Source of the DNA: Verrucomicrobiia bacterium
GTDB taxonomy: Bacteria; Verrucomicrobiota; Verrucomicrobiia; Limisphaerales; JAEYXS01
Assembly (NCBI GenBank): GCA_036405135.1
Contig: DASWYF010000020.1
Coordinates: 186,001-250,000 of the forward strand
Direction of reading: 5' to 3'
Length of the DNA stretch: 64,000 nucleotides
This document shows positions 27,507-35,818 of this stretch, piece by piece. Both the position numbers and the translations under genes were made by a program. Positions within the stretch are counted from its first letter, which is position 1. Each line of letters starts with the position of its first letter. The notes under the pieces are model-generated. The model was not told where the DNA came from and searched no databases. It saw only the letters and a list, made by a program, of their open reading frames with translations.

Positions 27507-28208
27507 TTACTTCAATTCGCGGAGCTTGATATTACGGAACCAGCACTCGTCCTTGTGATCTGTAAGCAGGATGTGTCCGGTGACTTTTTCCCCGAATTTC
27601 AACGCACTTTTGAACTTTGTTTTGGCCACTTGCTCCAGGATCTTCGCATCACCGCATTCATACTCTGTCACTTTCACCCCGTTGAGCCAGTGCTCAACAT
27701 GGGTCCCTTTCACCACGATGCGGGATTGGTTCCACTCGCCCATCGGTTTCAGGGGTTTGTCCGGCATGGGCGCAACGATGAGGTAGAAGGAGGCAGTTTT
27801 GGAAAGATCATCCTTCACAGTCGTGTCATCGATCATCTGATACTCATGGCCGATGGCGGCTTTGCGTTCCGGGATGATGAAGTACTTCACGCCGTTATTG
27901 CCCTTCTCCGCCAGTTTCCACTCCCAGGAGAATTCAAAATCAGTGTATGCACTCTCCGTGATGATATCGCCGGAAGTGACATTCGGCAATTTGTGCAGCA
28001 ACCCATCCTCAATCTTCCATCCTGCGCCGATTTTGCCCCCATCTTTAAAAGTGCGCCAGCCGTTGAAAGATTTGCCATCGAAGAGCAGTTTCCACCCGGA
28101 GGATTCCTCCTCTTTCGTCAGGGTGTTGAGGCCGGACGCAAGTGCGAAAGGCGCAGGTACAAAAGCGGTACAGAATAAGGCAAGGGCTAGCAGGCGTTTG
28201 ATGGGCAT
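27507..28208 (-). CDS. Secreted DUF1080 protein (second copy)
   Basis: The 233-residue protein has a signal peptide (LLALALFCTAFVPAPFALAS) and a DUF1080/3-keto-disaccharide hydrolase-like domain: WKLLFDGKSFNGWRTFKDGG, FEFSWEWKLAEKGNNGVKYF, IGHEYQMIDD and THVEHWLNGVKVTEYECGD. The GHEYQxxDD block is well conserved in the family. It stands alone, with no sulfatase partner, unlike the copy at 20102-20764. The likely role is carbohydrate processing outside the cytoplasm. Confidence 0.9.
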   Translation of the reverse strand: MPIKRLLALALFCTAFVPAPFALASGLNTLTKEEESSGWKLLFDGKSFNGWRTFKDGGKIGAGWKIEDGLLHKLPNVTSGDIITESAYTDFEFSWEWKLAEKGNNGVKYFIIPERKAAIGHEYQMIDDTTVKDDLSKTASFYLIVAPMPDKPLKPMGEWNQSRIVVKGTHVEHWLNGVKVTEYECGDAKILEQVAKTKFKSALKFGEKVTGHILLTDHKDECWFRNIKLRELK

Positions 28209-28396
28209 AATGGATTATGCGGTAGCCTAAGCGAGAAATGCTTGGAGGTCACGCTCCAAACTGGCGTTTGATCGGAGCTTAATTTCTGAAGCGGAATGTT
28301 CGGATCAGAGCCAGCCTGACAGACAGAGGAGATAACAGCTCCTTCGTCAGGGACGGTATGACCACGGAGCTGCAAATGCCCGGCACGCTGCGCACA

Positions 28397-29623
28397 TCAG
28401 AATTTCAATGTCGCCTGAACGGCCACCAATTGCTCGCCCTGCTGGTGATTGCCTTTTTGATGGCTGTAGCTGTACTGCAGCTTGCCTTGCAGATGACGTG
28501 TTAGGCGGTAGCCGAAGGCAGCATCGATTCGCCACATGTCATTATCCCAATCTTCTTCCCCTCCCGCACCGTTTTGCACCGGATCGAAGAATTGCTGGTT
28601 CCAACGCAGAGCAGCGAAAGCCTTGGTAGTGAGCTTGTATTTGCTTTCGATGAAGTAAGCTGAGGTGTCGGCGTTGCCGACGTTCGGCACGTCGAAGCGG
28701 GAGAAGACGACTTCGCCCCAGAACTGCCAGTCTCGCCACGCATAGGAAACGTCATAGGCGATAGAGGTTTGCGCATAATCATCCAGTGTTTTGCCTGCAG
28801 GCAGAACGGTTTCGGCGACGGGAAGCAGGTAAGGGCCGTAGCTGGCGGAGACACCGAGTTTCCACGCGGCATTCGGCCGCCAGCCCAGGCGGCCGCTCCA
28901 CGTCGGGTGTTCCCAGCCGAGATGACGGGCATCCCAGATGGTGGGGCGGGAGGAGATGGATGCGTTCTTGAAATCGAGGGCGTAATCAAACTGGTGAACG
29001 CGACCAAAGATGGCGGCACCGCTGGTGTAGGCCGGGCCCCACAGAATGGGCAGCCAGGCGGCTTTGGCGTCAAAAGTGTTTTTTCGGGCAAGGAAGCCAG
29101 CGGGTGTGGCTGGCACGGTCTGGTCCGTGATAGTCAGGACATTCTCGTAAGCGACGGGCGCGGTGATGAAAGGGTTGTTCCACGATTCGTGGCGGTTTAC
29201 CCAGTCACCGAAAACGGTGGCGAATTTGCCGACTTGTAAATTCACCCAAGGTTCGTCAAAGGGTTTGTAGCGCAGCAGGTATTCATCGAACCGTGCGGCG
29301 CTATCGGCAGCACCGGGATCGAAACCGCGATCGGCACGGAATTGCACGAAGCTGTAGAACTGCTGGCCGAAATGGGTATCGAGAAAGAGCGAGAGGCGTG
29401 GGTTGAAGTAGTGGTTATCGTCCGGGAAGAGGAGGCCGGGAGGGCGTTGATCGATGTAATAGCCTTCGAGATCAAGCGTGCCGCTGAAATCGGAGCGGAA
29501 CCAGCCGTTCTTGGTCTCAACGTGAAGGGCTTCATCGATCTGATCGAGGATGGCCTGTCCGTGTGAGGCGTTTGCGAAGGCCAGTGACGCGGTGCCGATG
29601 AGGAGTGTTAGCCACGCTTTCAT
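28397..29623 (-). CDS. Outer-membrane beta-barrel (porin-like) protein
   Basis: The 408-residue protein has a signal peptide (TLLIGTASLAFANASHGQ). It continues as alternating amphipathic strands rich in Tyr/Trp and ends in the outer-membrane sorting pattern VAVQATLKF with a terminal phenylalanine. The region YFNPRLSLFLDTHFGQQFYS and FVQFRADRGFD look like barrel strands, and GKFATVFGDWVNRH resembles a conserved segment of porin-like proteins. Substrate is unknown. It is the last gene of the minus-strand cupredoxin-cyclase block, separated from the cyclase by a 271-bp gap holding REP-like repeats. Confidence 0.8.
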   Translation of the reverse strand: MKAWLTLLIGTASLAFANASHGQAILDQIDEALHVETKNGWFRSDFSGTLDLEGYYIDQRPPGLLFPDDNHYFNPRLSLFLDTHFGQQFYSFVQFRADRGFDPGAADSAARFDEYLLRYKPFDEPWVNLQVGKFATVFGDWVNRHESWNNPFITAPVAYENVLTITDQTVPATPAGFLARKNTFDAKAAWLPILWGPAYTSGAAIFGRVHQFDYALDFKNASISSRPTIWDARHLGWEHPTWSGRLGWRPNAAWKLGVSASYGPYLLPVAETVLPAGKTLDDYAQTSIAYDVSYAWRDWQFWGEVVFSRFDVPNVGNADTSAYFIESKYKLTTKAFAALRWNQQFFDPVQNGAGGEEDWDNDMWRIDAAFGYRLTRHLQGKLQYSYSHQKGNHQQGEQLVAVQATLKF

Positions 29624-29715
29624 GAATGCTTAGAACCCGGCATGAACTTTTCTGAAGCAAAATTATTAAAATGAAGTGAACCTACGGTCATGAAGATGAA
29701 TGCAAACTCTTTTGT

Positions 29716-29838
29716 CCTTCTCCCCTCGGAGGGGAGAAGGATTGAGGATGAGGGGTGCCCCTTTCTGTAAAAGCTAATGTTTCCGAGCAAATCCCCGGCA
29801 CCCCTCACCCCGGCCCTCTCCCCTCCAAGGGGCGAGGG
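29716..29838. repeat. Inverted pair of REP-like palindromes (GGGGTGAGGGG family, copies 2 and 3)
   Basis: Copy 2 has CCTTCTCCCC (29716-29725) pairing perfectly with GGGGAGAAGG (29731-29740), followed by GATGAGGGGTGCC. Copy 3, read on the other strand, has GGCACCCCTCACCCCGGCC followed by the same kind of hairpin (29814-29838, one mismatch). The copies face each other with a spacer of about 40 bp. They are related to the element at 4551-4593. The pair sits between the cyclase and porin genes and could modulate readthrough or mRNA stability. Confidence 0.65.
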
Positions 29839-29894
29839 TGCTAACGCCAGTCGTTTCTCGCACCTATTGCGGTTGTTTAAGTGCATGACAGGTT

Positions 29895-31742
29895 CTATTT
29901 CTTCGGTTGCACGTGGGTGACCTTGTAGGCCTTCACCATGTCGCTGAAGCCTTTCAATTTCAGCTCGGGCAATTCTTCGGCATCGATGTGTCCGGAGAGT
30001 TTCGCACGAGTTGTCTCGTCGATCACCACTTCACCGCGTCCAGCAACACTGCACAGGCGGGAAGCGAGGTTCACGCGTTCGCCGAGGACCGTGTAGTTCA
30101 GGCGGTCAGCGGACCCCATGCAACCGGCGACGGCTTCTCCCGTGGCGATGCCGATGCCGACCTCGATCTTGTGAGATGAAATTTTGTTCAGCTTGTTGCG
30201 CTCCTCGATCATACGCATGGCGCAGCGGGTTGCGTTGAAGGCGTCATCGCCGTAGCTCTTGGGGGCGCCGAAGACGGCCATGATGAGATCACCTACGAAC
30301 TTGTCCACCACACCGTTGTGTTCGTAGACGACCTTGGTGAGCGCGGTCATGTGTTCGTTCAGCATCTTGATGACCTCGGCGGGGTCCATGCCTTGCGTGT
30401 GCGCGGTGAAGCCGCGGATGTCGCAGAAGATGACGCTGACTTCGCGTTTCTCGCCACCAAGGGACATCGCACCGTGGACCATCTGATGAGCGACATCTTT
30501 ATCTGCGACCATGTCCAAGACAGCGCGATATTTCTCTTTGAGCGCGAGTTCGGCGGTCATCTCATTGAAGGAATGAGCGAGTTGGCCGACTTCATCATTA
30601 CTGCGTACCGGAACACGTACTTTAAAATCACCATCCTGCACACAGCCGGTGGCGGCGACGAGTTCGCGGATGGGAGCGGAGAAACCGTTGCTGAGGAAGA
30701 CGCTGATGAGCATGGAGCCCATGAGGAGGATGGCGCCGAACATGATAATATTCCGCTGCAAGTCCTGCTGATCGCGGATGGCCTCGGCCATGGAGTAGAT
30801 GCTGACCTGATAGGTGGGCGTGAAATTGGAATCACGGTTCATCAACTGGAAGAAGACCTGATGCGGTTCACCGGCGACATCGACATCGAAGGTGCCTTGC
30901 ATCTTGATGGAGCGCTTTTGCTCCATCATCTCGCGCATGCGGCTGTTGATCTCCACGGCATCGGCAGGAGCGAGGCTCTCGGTGTAAAGCATATTGTCGG
31001 ACCAGATGCCGCTTTTGATGCGGCTGAAATCCGAGAGGCCGTGCTCCGTGTCGTTGATGAAATGAAAGCCCACGATGAGGGAGCCCATGCATTTGCCATC
31101 GATGTCTTCAACGCGTGTGAGGATCACTTCGACCAGGGTCCGTTTCTTCTGGTGTGCTGCCAGCTGGCGGGCACGGGAAGGAAAGCGTGGCTGGTTTGGT
31201 GCGACGTTTTCAACCGAGACATAACCGACCTGTTGAATGGGGCCGGAGGCGAGATTTGTGATGACCTGTTCGAGCTGGGTCTCCAGTTGATCGTATGCGA
31301 GGAACCCGCGCCCGTTAAGAAGCGGCGCTGAAGGCGGCAGCTCTTTGCCTTTTTCGTCCGTATAACGGACAAAGGCCAGTGTCATAGGGCGGCGTTGGCG
31401 GATGGCTTGGGCGGCCAGCTCCCGGACATCGAGTTCATTGAAGGTGGTCTGGTAGAGCCGTTCGCTTTCGCCAGATTCCTTGGTGGCTTCCAAGGCGGCT
31501 TGGACTCGAACGGACTGGGTCAGTTCTGTGCATTTTGCTTTGATGGCGGAGAGACGCGCATCCTGCATGGAGTTGAAGACCGCGATCTGGCCGGTGAAGC
31601 GTTCGGCGAACAGCGTCTGATAAGCCGTCTCCATCCGTTTTTGAGAGACGTAGAGAGTGGTGCCGGTGGCACCGACCACCACGAGCATCATGCCGAGGAG
31701 CAGCTTGAAACGGAAACTGAAGTTCGGCATCAACGACTTCAT
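29895..31742 (-). CDS. Membrane class III adenylate/guanylate cyclase with periplasmic sensor and HAMP
   Basis: The 615-residue protein has transmembrane helix 1 at about 12-32 and a large periplasmic region (33-330) without a family I recognise. TM2 lies at 332-352, a HAMP domain at about 352-405 (APIRELVAATGCVQDGDFKV, SNDEVGQLAHSFNEM) and a class III cyclase domain at about 430-600. Metal-binding Asp441 (VSVIFCDIRGFT) and Asp485 (KFVGDLIMAVFG) are present, with Lys481 favouring ATP. LNYTVLGERVNLASRL matches the dimer/catalytic loop. It would make cAMP in the cytoplasm in response to a periplasmic signal. Its ATG overlaps the end of the cupredoxin gene by 4 bp (ATGA). Confidence 0.92.
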   Translation of the reverse strand: MKSLMPNFSFRFKLLLGMMLVVVGATGTTLYVSQKRMETAYQTLFAERFTGQIAVFNSMQDARLSAIKAKCTELTQSVRVQAALEATKESGESERLYQTTFNELDVRELAAQAIRQRRPMTLAFVRYTDEKGKELPPSAPLLNGRGFLAYDQLETQLEQVITNLASGPIQQVGYVSVENVAPNQPRFPSRARQLAAHQKKRTLVEVILTRVEDIDGKCMGSLIVGFHFINDTEHGLSDFSRIKSGIWSDNMLYTESLAPADAVEINSRMREMMEQKRSIKMQGTFDVDVAGEPHQVFFQLMNRDSNFTPTYQVSIYSMAEAIRDQQDLQRNIIMFGAILLMGSMLISVFLSNGFSAPIRELVAATGCVQDGDFKVRVPVRSNDEVGQLAHSFNEMTAELALKEKYRAVLDMVADKDVAHQMVHGAMSLGGEKREVSVIFCDIRGFTAHTQGMDPAEVIKMLNEHMTALTKVVYEHNGVVDKFVGDLIMAVFGAPKSYGDDAFNATRCAMRMIEERNKLNKISSHKIEVGIGIATGEAVAGCMGSADRLNYTVLGERVNLASRLCSVAGRGEVVIDETTRAKLSGHIDAEELPELKLKGFSDMVKAYKVTHVQPKK

Positions 31743-32434
31743 GGTGCCTTGAATTCTACCTTCAGCGTTTCACCGGCTTTGAGGGTGACGGGCTGGGAGC
31801 GGATGTCTTTGTCATCCACCCAGGCTTTCAGGGTATAGGAGCCGGGGGGCAGGTTCTCAAGTTTGAAGGTGCCTTCCGGGTTGGTGGTGATGAAATGAGG
31901 AGTGTCGAGCACAAGGATGTTCGCGCGCATGTGTTCGTGGATCTCGCAGTAGAGTTTCACGAGACCGGGCTGATCGAACTGGATGGCGGCGGGTTTCTCG
32001 TCTTTCCGGTAGCGGCCCAGGTCGAAGCGCTTGGTCTTGGAGTAGGAAAATACGTTGTGGTAGTCGTCATCAAGGTTTGGGAATTCGACGTAGTGGCCTT
32101 TCTGCACGGGCAGTACGGAATGAGTGAATTGAAACCCTTTTTGCGCCATCTGCACCTGATTGGTCTTCACGGCATTGGTGGAAGCGGTGAACTGGCCTTC
32201 CAGATAGACGATGGCGACGGGGGCAGGCGGAGCGGCGAGCTGGCCGGCCTTTAGGCCGTAGCGGTCGTTGGAAGGGGGCGGGGATTTGGGTTTGGGCAGG
32301 GTGACGGTGCCTTCCACGGTGGCGGTTTGGCTGTAGCCTTTGGTGGCCATCAGAAGCGACAAGGCAAGAATCAGTGCGAGCAGCCCATGCCGATGGACTG
32401 TCTGCACAAAAACATTAGTGCTAAAATACTTCAT
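31739..32434 (-). CDS. Secreted cupredoxin-like protein with C-terminal beta-sandwich
   Basis: The 231-residue protein has a signal peptide (HGLLALILALSLLMATKGYS). A plastocyanin-like region follows: HYVEFPNLDDDYHNVFSYSK provides an N-terminal His, and KLYCEIHEHMRANILVL carries the Cys/His/Met cluster expected for a mononuclear copper site. The C-terminal EGTFKLENLPPGSYTLKAWV is a carboxypeptidase-regulatory-like or SpaA-like beta-sandwich. Similar proteins are labelled methylamine-utilisation-like, but no methylamine dehydrogenase is present. The start at 32434 puts the signal first. It is the first gene of the operon and overlaps the cyclase start by 4 bp. Confidence 0.82.
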   Translation of the reverse strand: MKYFSTNVFVQTVHRHGLLALILALSLLMATKGYSQTATVEGTVTLPKPKSPPPSNDRYGLKAGQLAAPPAPVAIVYLEGQFTASTNAVKTNQVQMAQKGFQFTHSVLPVQKGHYVEFPNLDDDYHNVFSYSKTKRFDLGRYRKDEKPAAIQFDQPGLVKLYCEIHEHMRANILVLDTPHFITTNPEGTFKLENLPPGSYTLKAWVDDKDIRSQPVTLKAGETLKVEFKAP

Positions 32435-32674
32435 GGCCTTTGAACCGGAGAACCTAAACAAAGCGCGGAGTCTGTGCAATGACCGTAAATGGGGAGGGAT
32501 CAAAGGGCGGTGGTGTATCTCAGTGAGAATTGTCACTGCGGAGCGGTCACGGCCTCTTCGCTAGCATTACAGTGTGAGCCATGTCTGGACTGGCGATGAA
32601 GATTGCGCCCAGTTGAAACAAACCGGCTGTGACTTTTCCCCAGATTCTAGCTTGCCGCGATCCAGAAGTAAGGG

Positions 32675-35053
32675 ATGATGGCTTATATGCCGTCCCTGTC
32701 ATTCAATTGCGCGTCTGTTCGCGGTGCGCTGCTATGCCCATTTCTTGGGCTCGTCTTTTCCGCCGGATTGATCCAAGCGGCGGATGAGACAGGGCCGCTC
32801 GCCGGACATTCCATGCATGGAGACGCCTTCAATGAAGGACCACGCCAGAAGGCTTTTCTGATGGGGGAGACAGGGCGCATCCATTTTCCTATCACGACCA
32901 AATCCGCGCAGGCGCAGAAGTTCTTCAACCAGGGCGTCGGGCAGCTTCATGGTTTCTGGTATTTTGAGGCGGAACGTTCTTTCCGCCAGGCGGCGATGCT
33001 GGACCCGGATTGCGCCACGGTTTATTGGGGCATGGCGATGGCGAATGTGAACAATGCCAAGCGTGCGCGTGGTTTTATCGAGAAGGCAGTCTACCTGAAA
33101 TCACTCGTCAGCGCGCGTGAGGGATTGTGGATCGATGCCCTGGCCGAATATCGCAAAGAGGACAAGCGCGACGACAAGCAGCGGCGTAAAGATTATCAGG
33201 CGGCGTTGGAAAAGATCGTGGCCGCTTACCCTGACGACATCGAGGCAAAGGCATTCTGTGCGTTGCAGTATTGGGATAACAACAGCAAAGGCGTGCCCAT
33301 GGGTGACAAGCAGAAGGTGGACGCGATGTTGAAGACGGTGCTGGCCGCTGAGCCGCTGCATCCGGTGCACCATTATCGCATCCATCTCTGGGATGACAAA
33401 GGCGCGACCAATGCCCTGAACTCCGCCGCGTTGAACGGTTACGCGGAACCGGACACCGCTCACATGTGGCACATGAGCGGCCACACTTACACCAAGCTCA
33501 ATCGCTACTCGGATGCCGCGTGGCAGCAGGAGGCCAGTGCCCGCACGGATCATGCCTACATGATGAAGAACCGCGTGATGCCGGATCAGATCCACAATTT
33601 CGCGCACAATAACGAGTGGCTCATCCGCAACTTGAATTTCATCGGCTCGGTGGATCGCGCAGTCGATCTGGCCAAGAACATGATCGAGCTGCCGCGTCAT
33701 CCGAAGTACAACACGTTGGCAAAAGGCAGTGCGAATTACGGTTATCAACGTCTCGCTGAAACGCTCGTCCGCTATGAGATGTGGCCGGAGCTGGTGGCGC
33801 TGGGCCAGACCACTTACCTCGAACCGTTGGATAATAACGATCAGGAAGTTCGGCGTTTGCGCGCACTCGGGACGGCTCACTTCAACTTGAGTGATGTTTC
33901 GGCGGGCAAAGCACAGCTCGCCGCACTGGAGAAGTTGAAGATCAAGATCGAGGCAGACGCGAAAAAGAATCCGAAGAGCGAACCTAAGAAGGACGAGGAG
34001 AGCAAATCCAAGGAGGAAAGCAAACCGCAGGCGGAAGCCGACAAAAAAGAGGAGAAAAACAAGACCGCCGGGAACACGTCTACGAACAGCACAAACCGAT
34101 TGACGGGCGTGAACAATGCCATCGCGGAGTTGCAGGGCTGGGAGGCATTAAAAGCGGGGGATGCGAAGAAAGCGAGAGAGGCGTTCGCGAAGTCGAAGGA
34201 TATCCCGAAGGAACGGCAATCACAGATCGAATGGTTCCTTGGTGATAACAAGAAGGCGGAGCAACTGGCGCTGGATGCGGTAAAAGGCGCGACCAATCAG
34301 GTGCAGCCGCTGGCGCATTACGTGGATATCTCCTATCGCAACGGAAACTACGAGACGGCGTATAAATATTTTTTCCAGTTGCGCGATCTGGCGGCGGAAG
34401 CGGACTTGAACGCGCCGGTGTTTCAGCGGCTGAAAACCGTAGCGTCTGATCTGGATTTTCCGGCGGATTGGCGGCCTGCGTTGAAGCGGGAGAAGGACTT
34501 TGGCAAGCGGCCGAGTTTGGCATCGCTCGGGCCAATTCGCTGGCAGCCTAGTGCCGCGCCTGCATGGTCATTGCCGAATGCGGAGAACCGCCAAATTTCG
34601 CTCAAACAATACAAGGGCAAGCCGGTGATCGTGATCTTTTACCTCGGTCACGGTTGCCCGCATTGCATCCAGCAACTCGCGGCTTTCGCACCGGAGACGG
34701 ATAAGTTCACCAAGCTGGGGATCTCGCTGATCGCGGTGAGCACAGACTCAGTGGATGGCCTCAAAAAGACGGAAGAGAAAGTAGCGGAGAGCGGCGGCTT
34801 CCCGTTCCCGCTAGTCTCGGACAAATCCATGAACATCTTCAAGGCGTATCGTGCGTTTGATGATTTCGAGAACTTGCCGCTGCATGGAACATATCTGATC
34901 GATGGCGATGGATTGGTGCGCTGGCAGGACATCAGCTACGATCCGTTTGTGGATACGAAATTCCTGCTGGGAGAAGCGCAACGGTTACTCGGCAAGGTGC
35001 GTGTGCCGGAACTGGCGGCAACACCGGCGAAGGTCAAAGAGGGCGGGGAGTGA
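32675..35053 (+). CDS. Secreted TPR protein with C-terminal peroxiredoxin-like (AhpC/TSA) domain
   Basis: The 792-residue protein has a signal peptide (GALLCPFLGLVFSAGLIQAA). TPR-like repeats span about 75-440 (FNQGVGQLHGFWYFEAERSF, AMLDPDCATVYWGMAMA) and contain conserved His-rich segments (HPVHHYRIHLWDD, AHMWHMSGHTYTK). A highly charged Lys/Glu linker lies near 425-465, followed by another helical region. Residues about 610-780 are a thioredoxin-fold peroxiredoxin-like domain with CPHC (Cys661, Cys664), LIAVSTDSVDGLKKTEEK and GTYLIDGDGLVRW. A periplasmic thiol or redox role is inferred. It is divergent from the cupredoxin operon, with 240 bp between that probably hold both promoters. Confidence 0.85.
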   Translation: MMAYMPSLSFNCASVRGALLCPFLGLVFSAGLIQAADETGPLAGHSMHGDAFNEGPRQKAFLMGETGRIHFPITTKSAQAQKFFNQGVGQLHGFWYFEAERSFRQAAMLDPDCATVYWGMAMANVNNAKRARGFIEKAVYLKSLVSAREGLWIDALAEYRKEDKRDDKQRRKDYQAALEKIVAAYPDDIEAKAFCALQYWDNNSKGVPMGDKQKVDAMLKTVLAAEPLHPVHHYRIHLWDDKGATNALNSAALNGYAEPDTAHMWHMSGHTYTKLNRYSDAAWQQEASARTDHAYMMKNRVMPDQIHNFAHNNEWLIRNLNFIGSVDRAVDLAKNMIELPRHPKYNTLAKGSANYGYQRLAETLVRYEMWPELVALGQTTYLEPLDNNDQEVRRLRALGTAHFNLSDVSAGKAQLAALEKLKIKIEADAKKNPKSEPKKDEESKSKEESKPQAEADKKEEKNKTAGNTSTNSTNRLTGVNNAIAELQGWEALKAGDAKKAREAFAKSKDIPKERQSQIEWFLGDNKKAEQLALDAVKGATNQVQPLAHYVDISYRNGNYETAYKYFFQLRDLAAEADLNAPVFQRLKTVASDLDFPADWRPALKREKDFGKRPSLASLGPIRWQPSAAPAWSLPNAENRQISLKQYKGKPVIVIFYLGHGCPHCIQQLAAFAPETDKFTKLGISLIAVSTDSVDGLKKTEEKVAESGGFPFPLVSDKSMNIFKAYRAFDDFENLPLHGTYLIDGDGLVRWQDISYDPFVDTKFLLGEAQRLLGKVRVPELAATPAKVKEGGE

Positions 35054-35203
35054 AAAACCTTTGGACCGCGCCTGTGTGCTCAGAGCACCGGGCGCAGCGG
35101 GCAGGGTGGCTATCGCGCAGGTGAAATAATTTCAAGGCACTATGTCAGTCTCACATGCTGCGGCTGATTCTGTCAGGCAGAACACAGCCGCGGTCCACTG
35201 TAG

Positions 35204-35707
35204 TTAGGCTGTTGCCGCTTCTTTTTGTGAAGCCCGGTATTTGCGGGCGTGGTCGAAGAACTCGGCGGCGACCATGTAGCCCACGCAATCTTTCGCGCCG
35301 CAGTTACACGGGTAGTCTTTGTATTCCTCGATATCGAAGCCGTAATTGTAGGTCAGCTCCTCACCGGCCTTGATGTCCCGAACGGCGAGGATCCAGATAT
35401 GCGGGTCATCGTTCTCGGATTCACAGTTGGGGGCGCAACTGTGGTTGATGAAGCGTGCCGGGTTCCACTCGACATTGCCGTTTATGTCCACCGCATCATT
35501 CAGTGTGAAGACGTAGACGTTGCCGTCTTCACATTGTTTCGCGGATTCTGCCTTGCTCATGTGCGGGCCGACGTATTCGATGACCTTCTCGCCTTTGCGG
35601 ATGTCACACGCGGCGAAACAGCCAGTATCATGGATGCCTGATTTGCGCACTTCGACTTTGGAGGCATCGACTTTCGTTCCGGCAGGTTTGGCTTTTTTCT
35701 TGGACAC
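35204..35707 (-). CDS. SET-domain protein (lysine methyltransferase-like) with post-SET zinc motif
   Basis: The 167-residue protein is a compact SET domain. It has GIHDTGCFAACDIRKGEKVI at the start, RFINHSCAPNCESEND (NHSC motif at 88-91, SAM/pseudoknot region), and EELTYNYGFDIEEY with catalytic-type tyrosines 120 and 122. The post-SET cluster CNCGAKDCVGYM has Cys134, Cys136 and Cys141. The family methylates lysines in eukaryotic histones, and bacterial members act on varied proteins or host histones. Its target here is unknown. The basic N-terminus (SKKKAKPAGTK) could contact nucleic acid. It stands alone between the TPR-redoxin gene and an esterase. Confidence 0.9.
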   Translation of the reverse strand: MSKKKAKPAGTKVDASKVEVRKSGIHDTGCFAACDIRKGEKVIEYVGPHMSKAESAKQCEDGNVYVFTLNDAVDINGNVEWNPARFINHSCAPNCESENDDPHIWILAVRDIKAGEELTYNYGFDIEEYKDYPCNCGAKDCVGYMVAAEFFDHARKYRASQKEAATA

Positions 35708-35818
35708 AGCTTGATTCGGTTAACAGGTAGGTGATGAGTGCGTCAATCCGTTAAAAAGGTTGAATCATGAAATGATACCGTTTCGCCATTTTAACCATTC
35801 AACAGTTTAACGTCTTAC

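Noticed and set aside
33101-33880. Opposite-strand open frame (259 codons) inside the TPR-peroxiredoxin gene
   Set aside because: It overlaps recognised TPR and His-rich motifs on the plus strand and has no family of its own.
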